A program made the translations under genes and the position numbers. A DNA stretch of 64,000 bases, from assembly GCA_035999765.1 (NCBI GenBank), contig CP108521.1, positions 4,030,001-4,094,000 of the forward strand, written 5' to 3'. Positions 35,261 through 42,528 of the stretch are shown one piece after another. This stretch comes from Streptomyces sp. NBC_01231. Lineage in GTDB: Bacteria; Actinomycetota; Actinomycetes; Streptomycetales; Streptomycetaceae. Numbering within the stretch: the first letter of the stretch is position 1; each line of letters opens with the position of its first letter. The notes under the pieces were generated by a model, which searched no databases, had not been told where the DNA came from, and saw only the letters and a program-made list of their open reading frames with translations.

Positions 35261-35812
35261 GTGAGCCTTGAGCTGCGGCACCACACCGATGTCGAGCCGG
35301 TGCGACAGGCAATCGTGGACATCCATGTAGAGGTTCGCCAGAGAAACCTCGGCCTCACCGGCCCCTTCTACTCCGCTGAGCGCTTCAACGAGCGCCTCAC
35401 GGGACACAGTTCGGTGCCCGGCTGGGAAACGGTCATCGCCTACGACGGGACCGAGCCGGCCGGGTTTGCGTATGCCACCCCCCTCGGTCCCAGCACCCGC
35501 TGGTGGTCGGCCATGACCAGCCCTCTGCCCGACGGGTACACCGTCGAGACGGGCAAGCGCACGCTCGCGCTGAACGAGATCGTGGTCCGACGGCCGTGGC
35601 GCGGCACGGGCGTCGCACACCGCATCCACGAAGAACTCCTGGCGAGCAGGGGCGAAGAGCGGGTCACGCTCCTCGTCAACCCGAAGGCGGGAAGCGGCAA
35701 GGTCCAGGCTGTTTACGAGCGTTGGGGGTACGAGAAGATCGGCGAGCAGCAGCCTTTCGCCGACTCGCCGGTGTTCGCGTCGATAATGCGCGAACCATTG
35801 CACCGGGGATGA
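35261..35812 (+). CDS. GNAT family N-acetyltransferase
   Basis: A 183-residue acetyltransferase. The acetyl-CoA site is RRPWRGTGVAHRIHEELL (motif A, R/Q-x-x-G-x-G/A), preceded by the strand LALNEIVV and followed by VTLLVNPKAGSGKVQAVYERWGYEKIG. GTG 35261 is preceded by GGAGCTCCT. The substrate cannot be inferred. Confidence 0.88.
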   Translation: MSLELRHHTDVEPVRQAIVDIHVEVRQRNLGLTGPFYSAERFNERLTGHSSVPGWETVIAYDGTEPAGFAYATPLGPSTRWWSAMTSPLPDGYTVETGKRTLALNEIVVRRPWRGTGVAHRIHEELLASRGEERVTLLVNPKAGSGKVQAVYERWGYEKIGEQQPFADSPVFASIMREPLHRG

Positions 35813-35826
35813 CCCTGGAAAACGGG

Positions 35827-35997
35827 TCAGGCACCTACGGATCTCGGGGCAGTCTCCTGCCCCTCGTCAGACCCGGCCGGTGTTTGCGTGACGCCGGTGT
35901 TCTCGGCGTCTACTTCACCCTGCCTTTTGAGGGCGAGTTCCCTCGCCGTCTTTTCTGAGTGCAGCCTCATTTCTGCTTCTGTCCGGAGATCGAACAT
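35827..35997 (-). CDS. Small hydrophilic protein, 56 residues
   Basis: Starts MFDLRTEAEMRLHSEKTARE and ends in an acidic, Thr/Gln-rich tail (EGQETAPRSVGA). A textbook AAAGGAGG lies 6 bases before the ATG, which is the main reason to call it. The first 25 residues should form an amphipathic helix; the rest is disordered. There is no Cys or leader-like motif to suggest a modified peptide. It is unrecognised. Confidence 0.55.
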   Translation of the reverse strand: MFDLRTEAEMRLHSEKTARELALKRQGEVDAENTGVTQTPAGSDEGQETAPRSVGA

Positions 35998-36246
35998 CGT
36001 TGCCTCCTTTGGGATGTGTTCTGCCGCGGTCGTTGCGGGAGTGTTGGAGTGTCAGGGTCTGCGTGCCGTCCGTCGCCCCGACCTGGGGCGAGGGGCAGTA
36101 GGGGATGAATGCCTGCGCGGCTGCGGTGAGCGCTGACTGACCGCAGCCGCGCTCGTGCGTGAGGGGGCGGTCGGTCAGGCTTCCTGAAAGGGGCACAGCG
36201 CTCGCGCATGGAGCGCTGAACGCGTCACGACCGTAGGGCGCCGGCG

Positions 36247-36327
36247 CTAGGAGCGCGAGTGAATCCGGTCCCGGAGTGACTGTGCCGACTGGTGTCCGGG
36301 TTCGTGTGGAATCCGTCGCCGCTGCAT
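36247..36327 (-). CDS. Very small basic peptide, 26 residues
   Basis: Begins MQRRRIPHEPGHQSAQSL and ends with RSRS. A strong GGAAGGAG ribosome site is 6 bases upstream. A TTGACC-type -35 element and the ATTACC repeats lie just beyond, so a promoter for this strand is likely. The peptide may be a leader ORF for the 56-residue gene downstream or a product in its own right. Confidence 0.4.
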   Translation of the reverse strand: MQRRRIPHEPGHQSAQSLRDRIHSRS

Positions 36328-36374
36328 GGTCACTCCTTCCGGATTGGCTACCGCGAGCACCTCTTTGCCTGGAC

Positions 36375-36431
36375 ATTACCGTATGCCCGAGGGTCCAGTC
36401 ACGGTCAAATTACCGTCGTACACAGGTAATT
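36375..36431. promoter_or_regulatory. ATTACC/GGTAAT repeat cluster
   Basis: AATTACC-N10-GGTAATT (36408-36431) is a perfect inverted repeat. ATTACCGT also occurs upstream at 36375-36382 as a direct repeat of the left arm. AT-rich symmetry of this kind is unusual here and lies between the small minus-strand genes and the plus-strand EACC1/caspase genes. The whole 765-base stretch 35813-36577 contains otherwise only the two small ORFs. Confidence 0.55.
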
Positions 36432-36577
36432 GACTCTGTGAACGATGCGTGAAGGGGGCGGCGCCATTCGCGTGCCCGTTGTGATCAGGAACGGCCGGAA
36501 AAGGAGGCGTTCGCGACAACCGCCGTGGCTGCCCGGAGCGGGAGGCCACACTGGCCGCCTACACACGAGGGGGCGCA

Positions 36578-37021
36578 GTGGGGACCGTGCGGATGACGTC
36601 CGGGGACGAGAGTCTGACGGGCGAGTTGGACGACTGGCTGCGTCGGGAGCCCGGGCTGCGTGGGCGGGTGCGCCGGGAGCAGTCGCCCACGCCAGGGACC
36701 TTGGGAGGCCTTCCCGAGTTGGTGATCGAGAGTGGTGTCTCGGGAGTCGCGGGGGCGCTTGCGACGGCGTTGTCCCAGTCGTTGGCCGGCTGGCTCAGGT
36801 CCCGGCGGGCCCGCCGCTCGGGATCGCCTGGCGCGACGCCCCTGACGCTCACCGCGCAGGACGGACGCAGCCTGACACTGGACGCCCGGTCCCCGATGGA
36901 CGCGGCGGAAGTCGAGCGGTTCCTGCGGGCCGCCTTGGGCAGGACCGTGCCGGCGCCGGACGCCGTGACCGCGCCCGCGAACCCGCCCGCCGCGCCGGTG
37001 GACGGCAACGGGAGCCTCTGA
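36578..37021 (+). CDS. Effector-associated constant component EACC1-like protein
   Basis: A 147-residue protein. The middle has SGVSGVAGALATALSQSLAGWL, an amphipathic or membrane-associated helix, and a basic patch (RSRRARR). After it comes TLTAQDGRSLTLDA and a C-terminal EVERFLRAALG helix, the pattern of EACC1. EACC1 proteins are the constant partners of variable effectors (caspases, trypsins and others) in actinobacterial conflict systems. The GTG start follows GAGGGGGC. The caspase gene begins 2 bases after its stop. Confidence 0.75.
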   Translation: MGTVRMTSGDESLTGELDDWLRREPGLRGRVRREQSPTPGTLGGLPELVIESGVSGVAGALATALSQSLAGWLRSRRARRSGSPGATPLTLTAQDGRSLTLDARSPMDAAEVERFLRAALGRTVPAPDAVTAPANPPAAPVDGNGSL

Positions 37022-37023
37022 CC

Positions 37024-38652
37024 GTGCGGCTGCCCGACCCCGCGCGATCGAACGCCGTGCTGATCGGTACGGGTACCTACCGGTCGCCCGACCTCCGGGA
37101 CGTGCCCGCGGTCCGGGGCAATCTCGCCGACCTCGCGGCGGCCCTCAACGACCCCGTGTTCGGGTCGTTTTCGGCCGGGCGGTGCGCGGCGGTGCCGGAT
37201 CCGGGCGACGCGCGGACGGCGTGCCGTGCGTTGCGGGACGCGGCTGACGCGGCCGAGGACACGCTCCTCGTGTACTTCGCCGGTCACGGGCTGCTCGGTG
37301 CACGGGGCGAGCTGTTCCTCGCGATGGCGGACACGGATCCGGCGGAACTGCGAGTGAGCGGGCTGGAGTACGACGTACTGCGGGAGGTGGTGTCGGAGTG
37401 CGGCGCGGACAACCGGATCGTGGTGCTCGACTGCTGCTTCAGCGGGCGGGCCGTTCCCGCTCTGGGGACGGTGCTCAGCCAGACGGCGATCGAGGGGACG
37501 TACGTGCTCGCCTCTGCCCCGCCGAACGGAGTCGCCCTCGCTCCCGACGGGGCGGCGCACACCGCGTTCACCGGAGAGTTGATCGCGCTCCTGCGGGACG
37601 GCGTGCCCGGTGGGCCGGAGTTGTTGGGCCTGGGCGAGATCTATCGCAGGCTGCTGCGGACGGCTCTGCTGCGCGGGCTTCCCCGACCGGAGTGCAGCGG
37701 CACCGGAACGGTGGATCTGCTGGCGCTGGCCCGAAACGCCGCCTCAGGCCCGACGGTTGTGGAGGTCGCCCCGGATGTCCCCACGGAAGTCTCCCCGGAG
37801 GCCCCCACGGATGTCCCCCTGGAGGCCCCGCGCACTCCGGAGGTCCCGGAAAGTCCCAGCCCCAGCCCGAGCCCCAGCCCCACAGCATCGGAGGCCGTCC
37901 TGTCAGGGGCGACCGGGGCGAAGGGGGCTACCGGGGCCTCCGAGACAGTGGTCCTCGTACCGCCCGGCGCCCCGGTCACCACGTCGCCCGGCCCGACCCC
38001 CGCGGGGCGCTCGCGGCGCCGGACTCTGGCGTCCATGGCCGCGGTCGCCGTGGCCGGCGGTGGCGTCGGCATCGGCATCACGGCGTGGAAGGTTCTGGAC
38101 CGGACGGGGGGTGGCGGCGGCAGCCACGCCGGTGGCACGGCCTCGGCCGGTACGCCGTCCGTCGGCGTGAAGGGCGCGACCACGACGGTCACCGCCACCT
38201 CCAGCACGACCGCCACCGCCACCGCCACCGATGATGCGAAGAGTGGCGATGACGGCGGCGCCGCCGGCGATCCCTCCGCGGACGGGTCCACCCCGGAGGA
38301 CGACGTTCCCTCCGAGGGCGCCACCACCGTGCAGAAAGACGCCCTCACCTGGAAAGTGATCGCCGATGCGGCGGACATCCCGGTCGGCGGCGGTCTGGTC
38401 GTCGCGGCGGAGAAGGTCGTGGTCACCCAGCCCCAACGAGGCGCGTTCCGGGCGTTCACCGCCGTCTGCACGCACCAGGGCTGCACGGTGAACGCGATCA
38501 GCGACGGGGAGATCCGGTGCCCCTGCCACGGGAGCGCCTTCGCCATCACGGACGGCTCGGTACACATCGGCCCGGCCACCGGACCGCTGGCCGCCCGCCT
38601 GATTCGGATCCGTGGAGACAGCATCGAGATCGCGGCGGACGCGGACGCATGA
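37024..38652 (+). CDS. Caspase-like protease - internal Tat/TM segment - Rieske [2Fe-2S] fusion
   Basis: A 542-residue single polypeptide. Residues 8-235 form a caspase/metacaspase domain with catalytic His88 (YFAGHG) and Cys138 in DCCFSG. A Pro/Ser linker follows (245-325). Residues 329-355 read SRRRTLASMAAVAVAGGG, a twin-arginine-like signal in the middle of the chain. A Gly/Thr/Ala linker leads to a Rieske domain (about 436-542): ligands Cys482 and His484 (CTHQGC) and Cys499 and His502 (CPCHG), with Cys487 and Cys501 as the disulfide pair. The protease would be cytoplasmic and the Fe-S domain outside. GTG 37024 is 2 bases after EACC1. Strongly supported as an uninterrupted frame. Confidence 0.88.
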   Translation: MRLPDPARSNAVLIGTGTYRSPDLRDVPAVRGNLADLAAALNDPVFGSFSAGRCAAVPDPGDARTACRALRDAADAAEDTLLVYFAGHGLLGARGELFLAMADTDPAELRVSGLEYDVLREVVSECGADNRIVVLDCCFSGRAVPALGTVLSQTAIEGTYVLASAPPNGVALAPDGAAHTAFTGELIALLRDGVPGGPELLGLGEIYRRLLRTALLRGLPRPECSGTGTVDLLALARNAASGPTVVEVAPDVPTEVSPEAPTDVPLEAPRTPEVPESPSPSPSPSPTASEAVLSGATGAKGATGASETVVLVPPGAPVTTSPGPTPAGRSRRRTLASMAAVAVAGGGVGIGITAWKVLDRTGGGGGSHAGGTASAGTPSVGVKGATTTVTATSSTTATATATDDAKSGDDGGAAGDPSADGSTPEDDVPSEGATTVQKDALTWKVIADAADIPVGGGLVVAAEKVVVTQPQRGAFRAFTAVCTHQGCTVNAISDGEIRCPCHGSAFAITDGSVHIGPATGPLAARLIRIRGDSIEIAADADA

Positions 38653-38793
38653 GGAGCGCCCGTGCCGACCTGAGCAGACGAGAGGCTCCCGGCGCAGTCC
38701 GAACCCCGAACCCCGAACTCCAAACTCCAACTTCCAGCCCTGACGCGCGTTCGCAGCTCCCGCTCCTGCCTGGGCACGCCCACCCGCCCGGCG

Positions 38794-40965
38794 TCAGGAG
38801 CTGGTCAGGATGACGAGTTGCTGGGTCGCCCGGGTCATCGCGACATAGCGGTCGACCGCTCCTTCGACGCCCGTTCCGAAGGTCTCCGGGTCGATGAGGA
38901 CGACCAGGTCGAACTCGAGGCCCTTCGACAGCTCCGGGGTCAGGGAGCGGACGCGGGACGTCGTACGGAAGGTGGGGTCGCCGATGACGCAGGCGATTCC
39001 GTCGGCGTGGGCGGCGAGCCAGGTGTCGAGGATCGAGGTCAGGTCCGACGTGGGTCCGTGGACGACGGGGACGCCGCCGCTGCGGATGGAGGTCGGGACG
39101 TTGGCGTCGGGGAGCGCGGCGCGGATGACCGGCTCCGCTTCCGTCATGATCTCCTCCGGCGTCCGGTAGTTGATGCTGAGGGAGGCCAGGTTGATGCGGT
39201 CGAAGCCGAGCCGTTCGAGGCGTTCCTGCCATGACTCCGTGAAGCCGTGCCTGGCCTGGGCGCGGTCTCCGACGATCGTGAAGCTCCGGGACGGGCAGCG
39301 CAGCAGCAGCATCTGCCATTCCGCGTCGGTCAGTTCCTGGGCCTCGTCCACGACGACGTGCGCGAACGGGCCGGCGAGCAAGTCCGGGTCGACGGTGGCC
39401 AGTTCGGACTCGTCGACCAGGCTGACCTGGGCGTCCTCGCCGCGCAGCATCCTCACCAGGCCTTCGCCGTCGTCACCGTCGGCGCCGGAGTTGGCCACGG
39501 CCTCGATCAGGTTGTCGACGACCTGCGCCATGCGCTCGCGCTGGCCGGCGATGACGGCCTGCTGGCGGCGCCTGCGCCGCGCCGCCTCCGGGTCGCCGAG
39601 CCGCTGCCGTGCCGCGTCCAGGAGCGGCAGGTCGGACACCGTCCATGCCTGCGGGTCCGCGCGCTGCAACTTCTGAACGTCGTCCCTGCTGAGCCAGGGG
39701 GCGCACATCCGCAGGTACGCGGGGACCGACCACAGGTCTCCGACCAGGTCGGCCGCTTCGAGCAGCGGCCACGCGCGGTTGAACGCCGTGAGCAACTCCC
39801 TGTTCCGCAGCAGCGACTTGCGGAGCTGGGCGGGCGGGACGTCTTCTCCGTCGTGCTTGTCGACGAGGATCGTGAGCAGTTCCTCCCAGACCTGCTCGCG
39901 TGCCTCGTTGTGCGGGGTACCGGGTTCGGCCGCGTCGAACGCCACGGCCCAGTCGTCGGCGCTCAGCGAGATGTCGGACCAGTGGGTGGTGACCGTCATG
40001 CCCTTGGTGGGCGGGTCCTCGTAGAACCGGACGGCCTTCTCGATCGCGTTCACCAGGTCCGCGGACGACTTCAGGCGGGCCACGTCCGGGGCGGCCTCGG
40101 TGGCCGCCGCGGCTCCCTCGGTGACGAGGTCCCGCAGGGTGCAGGTCTGCACGCCCTCCTCTCCGAGGCTGGGGAGGACGTCGGCGACGTAGCCCAGGTA
40201 CGGCTGGTGCGGACCGACGAACAGCACGCCGCCCCGGCGGTGACCGAGGCGCGGGTCGGAGTAGAGGAGGTAGGCGGAGCGGTGCAGGGCTACGACGGTC
40301 TTGCCCGTGCCCGGGCCGCCGTCGACGACGAGAGCGCCGCGGGATCCCGCCCGGATGATGGCGTCCTGGTCGGCCTGGATGGTGCCGAGCACGTCTCGCA
40401 TCCGGGGCGAGCGGTTACTGCCGAGGCTGGCGATGAAGGCGGACTGGTCGTCGAGTGCGGCGTGCCCGGCGAATCCGTCCGAGGTGAACACCTCGTCCCA
40501 GTAGTCGCTGATCCGGCCGCGGGTCCAGCGATACCTGCGGCGGCTGGCCAGGCCCATCGGGTTGGCGTGGGTGGCTCCGAAGAACGGCTCGGCCGCGGGG
40601 GAACGCCAGTCGAGCAGCAGCCGACGGCCCGTGCTGTCGGTGAGGCCGAGGCGTCCGACGTACACGGGCTCGGAACTGTCCGCGCCGACCATGTGTCCGA
40701 GGCACAGGTCCAGGCCGAAGCGGCGCAGGGTGCGCAGGCGACTGGTCAGACGGTGGATCTCCGTGTCCCGGTCCATCGCCTGCCGGCCCATGCCGCCGGG
40801 TGCCCTGCGTTCGGCGTCGAGGCTGGCGGTCAGCTCGGCGATCGACTCTTCGAGGCACTCCGCGATGGCCGCGAAGCGCTGCTCGTCGTCGGTGATCAGC
40901 GTGGGGTCGGCCTTGGGGGCGAGGCGGTCGGGAAGGTCGAACGCGCTGGTGGTCAGGGGGTTCAC
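38794..40965 (-). CDS. helR: RNA polymerase recycling motor ATPase HelR (HelD family)
   Basis: A 723-residue SF1-type ATPase. An N-terminal coiled-coil (about 25-85, ECLEESIAELTASLDAERR) is followed by LLDWRSPAAEPFF, Walker A GGPGTGKT (216-223), Walker B VVVDEAQE and the C-terminal 2A domain ending VDRYVAMTRATQQLVIL. HelD-family proteins displace stalled RNA polymerase from DNA. HelR also dislodges rifamycin from the polymerase and gives tolerance. The GTG start at 40965 follows CGGAG. It lies 116 bases downstream of an rgt-type gene on the same strand, which strengthens the rifamycin link. Confidence 0.88.
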   Translation of the reverse strand: MNPLTTSAFDLPDRLAPKADPTLITDDEQRFAAIAECLEESIAELTASLDAERRAPGGMGRQAMDRDTEIHRLTSRLRTLRRFGLDLCLGHMVGADSSEPVYVGRLGLTDSTGRRLLLDWRSPAAEPFFGATHANPMGLASRRRYRWTRGRISDYWDEVFTSDGFAGHAALDDQSAFIASLGSNRSPRMRDVLGTIQADQDAIIRAGSRGALVVDGGPGTGKTVVALHRSAYLLYSDPRLGHRRGGVLFVGPHQPYLGYVADVLPSLGEEGVQTCTLRDLVTEGAAAATEAAPDVARLKSSADLVNAIEKAVRFYEDPPTKGMTVTTHWSDISLSADDWAVAFDAAEPGTPHNEAREQVWEELLTILVDKHDGEDVPPAQLRKSLLRNRELLTAFNRAWPLLEAADLVGDLWSVPAYLRMCAPWLSRDDVQKLQRADPQAWTVSDLPLLDAARQRLGDPEAARRRRRQQAVIAGQRERMAQVVDNLIEAVANSGADGDDGEGLVRMLRGEDAQVSLVDESELATVDPDLLAGPFAHVVVDEAQELTDAEWQMLLLRCPSRSFTIVGDRAQARHGFTESWQERLERLGFDRINLASLSINYRTPEEIMTEAEPVIRAALPDANVPTSIRSGGVPVVHGPTSDLTSILDTWLAAHADGIACVIGDPTFRTTSRVRSLTPELSKGLEFDLVVLIDPETFGTGVEGAVDRYVAMTRATQQLVILTSS

Positions 40966-41081
40966 GTAATCGCTCCGGTAGTCCGATATGAGGTCGCTTG
41001 CGGCCGTCGCGCGCGGCACGGCGTCCGGGCCGGTGTGCCGAACCCGGGGTGTCAGGTGCCGGCTGGACGATCCCGTGCGGG

Positions 41082-42323
41082 TCACGCGGGCACGGGCGGC
41101 TTCTGTCGGCTGATCGTGTCGAGCAGCTTCGCGGCCACCGTCGCCCCGTCGGTGCGGATGGTTGCGGCCACGGCCCTCGCTCGTGCGTGGGTGTCGGGGG
41201 TCAGGGCTGTTTTGAGTGCGGCGGACAGGGAGTCGAAGGTCGGAGTCGGGCCGTCGTGGGCCACGCCGATGCCCAGGTCGGCGACCCGGCCGGCCCAGTA
41301 GGGCTGATCCACTCCCTGGGGCACCACCACCTGGGGTGCGCCGGCCCGGGTGGCCGTCGTCGTCGTGCCCGCGCCGCCGTGGTGCACGACGGCGGCCACC
41401 CGGCCGAACAGTACCTGCTGGTTGACCTCGCCGACGGCGAAGCAGTCGTCCTGCTCGTCGATCAGGGCCAGGTCCGCCCAGCCGCGGCCGACGAGGACAC
41501 GGCGGCCCTGCGCGCGGACCGCCTCCACGGCCACCTGGGCGACGTCCGCCGAAGCGTGCATGGGCATGCTGCCGAAGCCCACGTACACCGGCGGTTCGCC
41601 GGCCTCCAGGAAAGCGGCCAGCTCGGCCGGGAGCGGGCGTTCGTCGGACAGGATCCACGCGCCGGTCTGTACGACGTCGAGGTCCGGCGTCTCCTGCCAC
41701 GGGTCCAGGACCGGGTCCGTCGCCAGCCACGGATGGTCGCCGAAGGCGTAGGCGCGGACGTCGTCCACCGGGGGCAGGCCGATCGACGCCCGGTTGGTGT
41801 TGAGCGCCTCACCGAACAACGCGTTGATGTTCTCGGCGTCCAGGTCCCACAGCGTCCGGTTGTCCGTCACGTCCGGCGGGAGGGGGCGGCCCGGATACGC
41901 CAGCGGTCGGCGACGCGGTGACGGCAGGGTGAGCTGCTGCAAGGTCGCGCACACGGAGGGGATGCCCAGTTTCTCGGCCACCGACCGCGCACCGGCCACC
42001 GCCGGCAGGACGCCGGCCACCGCCACCAGCACGTCACAGCCCTCGGCCGCCGCGATGACCGCGTCCAGCTGGCCGGCGATGATCTCGGCCGCGCGCCGGG
42101 GCAGGTCCACCTGTGACGGCCGCGTCGCCGTCTTCGTCAGCGTGCGCGCCGACGGGCCGAAGGGCACCAGCGGCACTCCGACGCCGGCCAGCCGCCGCGC
42201 GAAGTCCTCGTCCGGCGGCGCGCACACCCGCACCTCTGCGCCGAGTTCCCGCAACCGCACCGCGAGTCCCACCACCGGTTCGACGTCCCCGCGCGATCCA
42301 TACGTCGACAACAACACCCGCAC
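41082..42323 (-). CDS. rgt: Glycosyltransferase, probable rifamycin-inactivating Rgt
   Basis: A 413-residue GT-B enzyme of the GT1/MGT group. It starts VRVLLSTYGSRGDVEP and has the donor-binding segment VVHHGGAGTTTTATRAGAPQVVVPQGVDQPYWA. The protein looks full-length and the acceptor domain is intact. Rgt glucosylates the ansa-chain hydroxyl of rifamycins. The assignment rests on overall similarity plus two contextual facts: a perfect rifamycin-associated element upstream and helR downstream. A macrolide or sterol acceptor remains possible. GTG 42323 follows GGGGG; an in-frame GTG at 42377 is less likely. Confidence 0.78.
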   Translation of the reverse strand: MRVLLSTYGSRGDVEPVVGLAVRLRELGAEVRVCAPPDEDFARRLAGVGVPLVPFGPSARTLTKTATRPSQVDLPRRAAEIIAGQLDAVIAAAEGCDVLVAVAGVLPAVAGARSVAEKLGIPSVCATLQQLTLPSPRRRPLAYPGRPLPPDVTDNRTLWDLDAENINALFGEALNTNRASIGLPPVDDVRAYAFGDHPWLATDPVLDPWQETPDLDVVQTGAWILSDERPLPAELAAFLEAGEPPVYVGFGSMPMHASADVAQVAVEAVRAQGRRVLVGRGWADLALIDEQDDCFAVGEVNQQVLFGRVAAVVHHGGAGTTTTATRAGAPQVVVPQGVDQPYWAGRVADLGIGVAHDGPTPTFDSLSAALKTALTPDTHARARAVAATIRTDGATVAAKLLDTISRQKPPVPA

Positions 42324-42380
42324 GTCGCAACCCCCGTTTTCCGCAGATTCTGGCCTCGGCCGGAGATTCTGCGGCACGAC

Positions 42381-42403
42381 GGGGGGCTTGCCGCAAGCCC
42401 CCC
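42381..42403. promoter_or_regulatory. Rifamycin-associated element (RAE) palindrome
   Basis: GGGGGGCTTGC, one central base, GCAAGCCCCCC: a perfect 23-bp palindrome containing the GGGGCTTGC-GCAAG core described upstream of rifamycin-resistance genes in actinomycetes. TATAGC, a plausible -10 for the minus strand, lies about 10 bases away. It is 58 bases upstream of the rgt start. Confidence 0.82.
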
Positions 42404-42528
42404 GGTGCGCTATACGTTGAGAGTGGCAAGGAGTGGGTGACCGGTTGGTGACCTCCTTGCCTTTGCTGTTTCCCCAGCCGCTCCCCTCGGCCGCTGTCCT
42501 TTTCTCTTCTTTCTCGCGCGGGGCGGCG

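Noticed and set aside
35967..36209. An 80-codon minus-strand frame overlapping the 56-residue small gene
   Set aside because: It has no ribosome site and a composition of Arg/Pro/His typical of out-of-frame Streptomyces DNA. The 56-codon frame in the same place has AAAGGAGG.
38794..41730. HelR starting far upstream inside the glycosyltransferase gene
   Set aside because: The extra 250 codons are a shadow frame of rgt. The HelR coiled-coil begins just after GTG 40965, which has a ribosome site.
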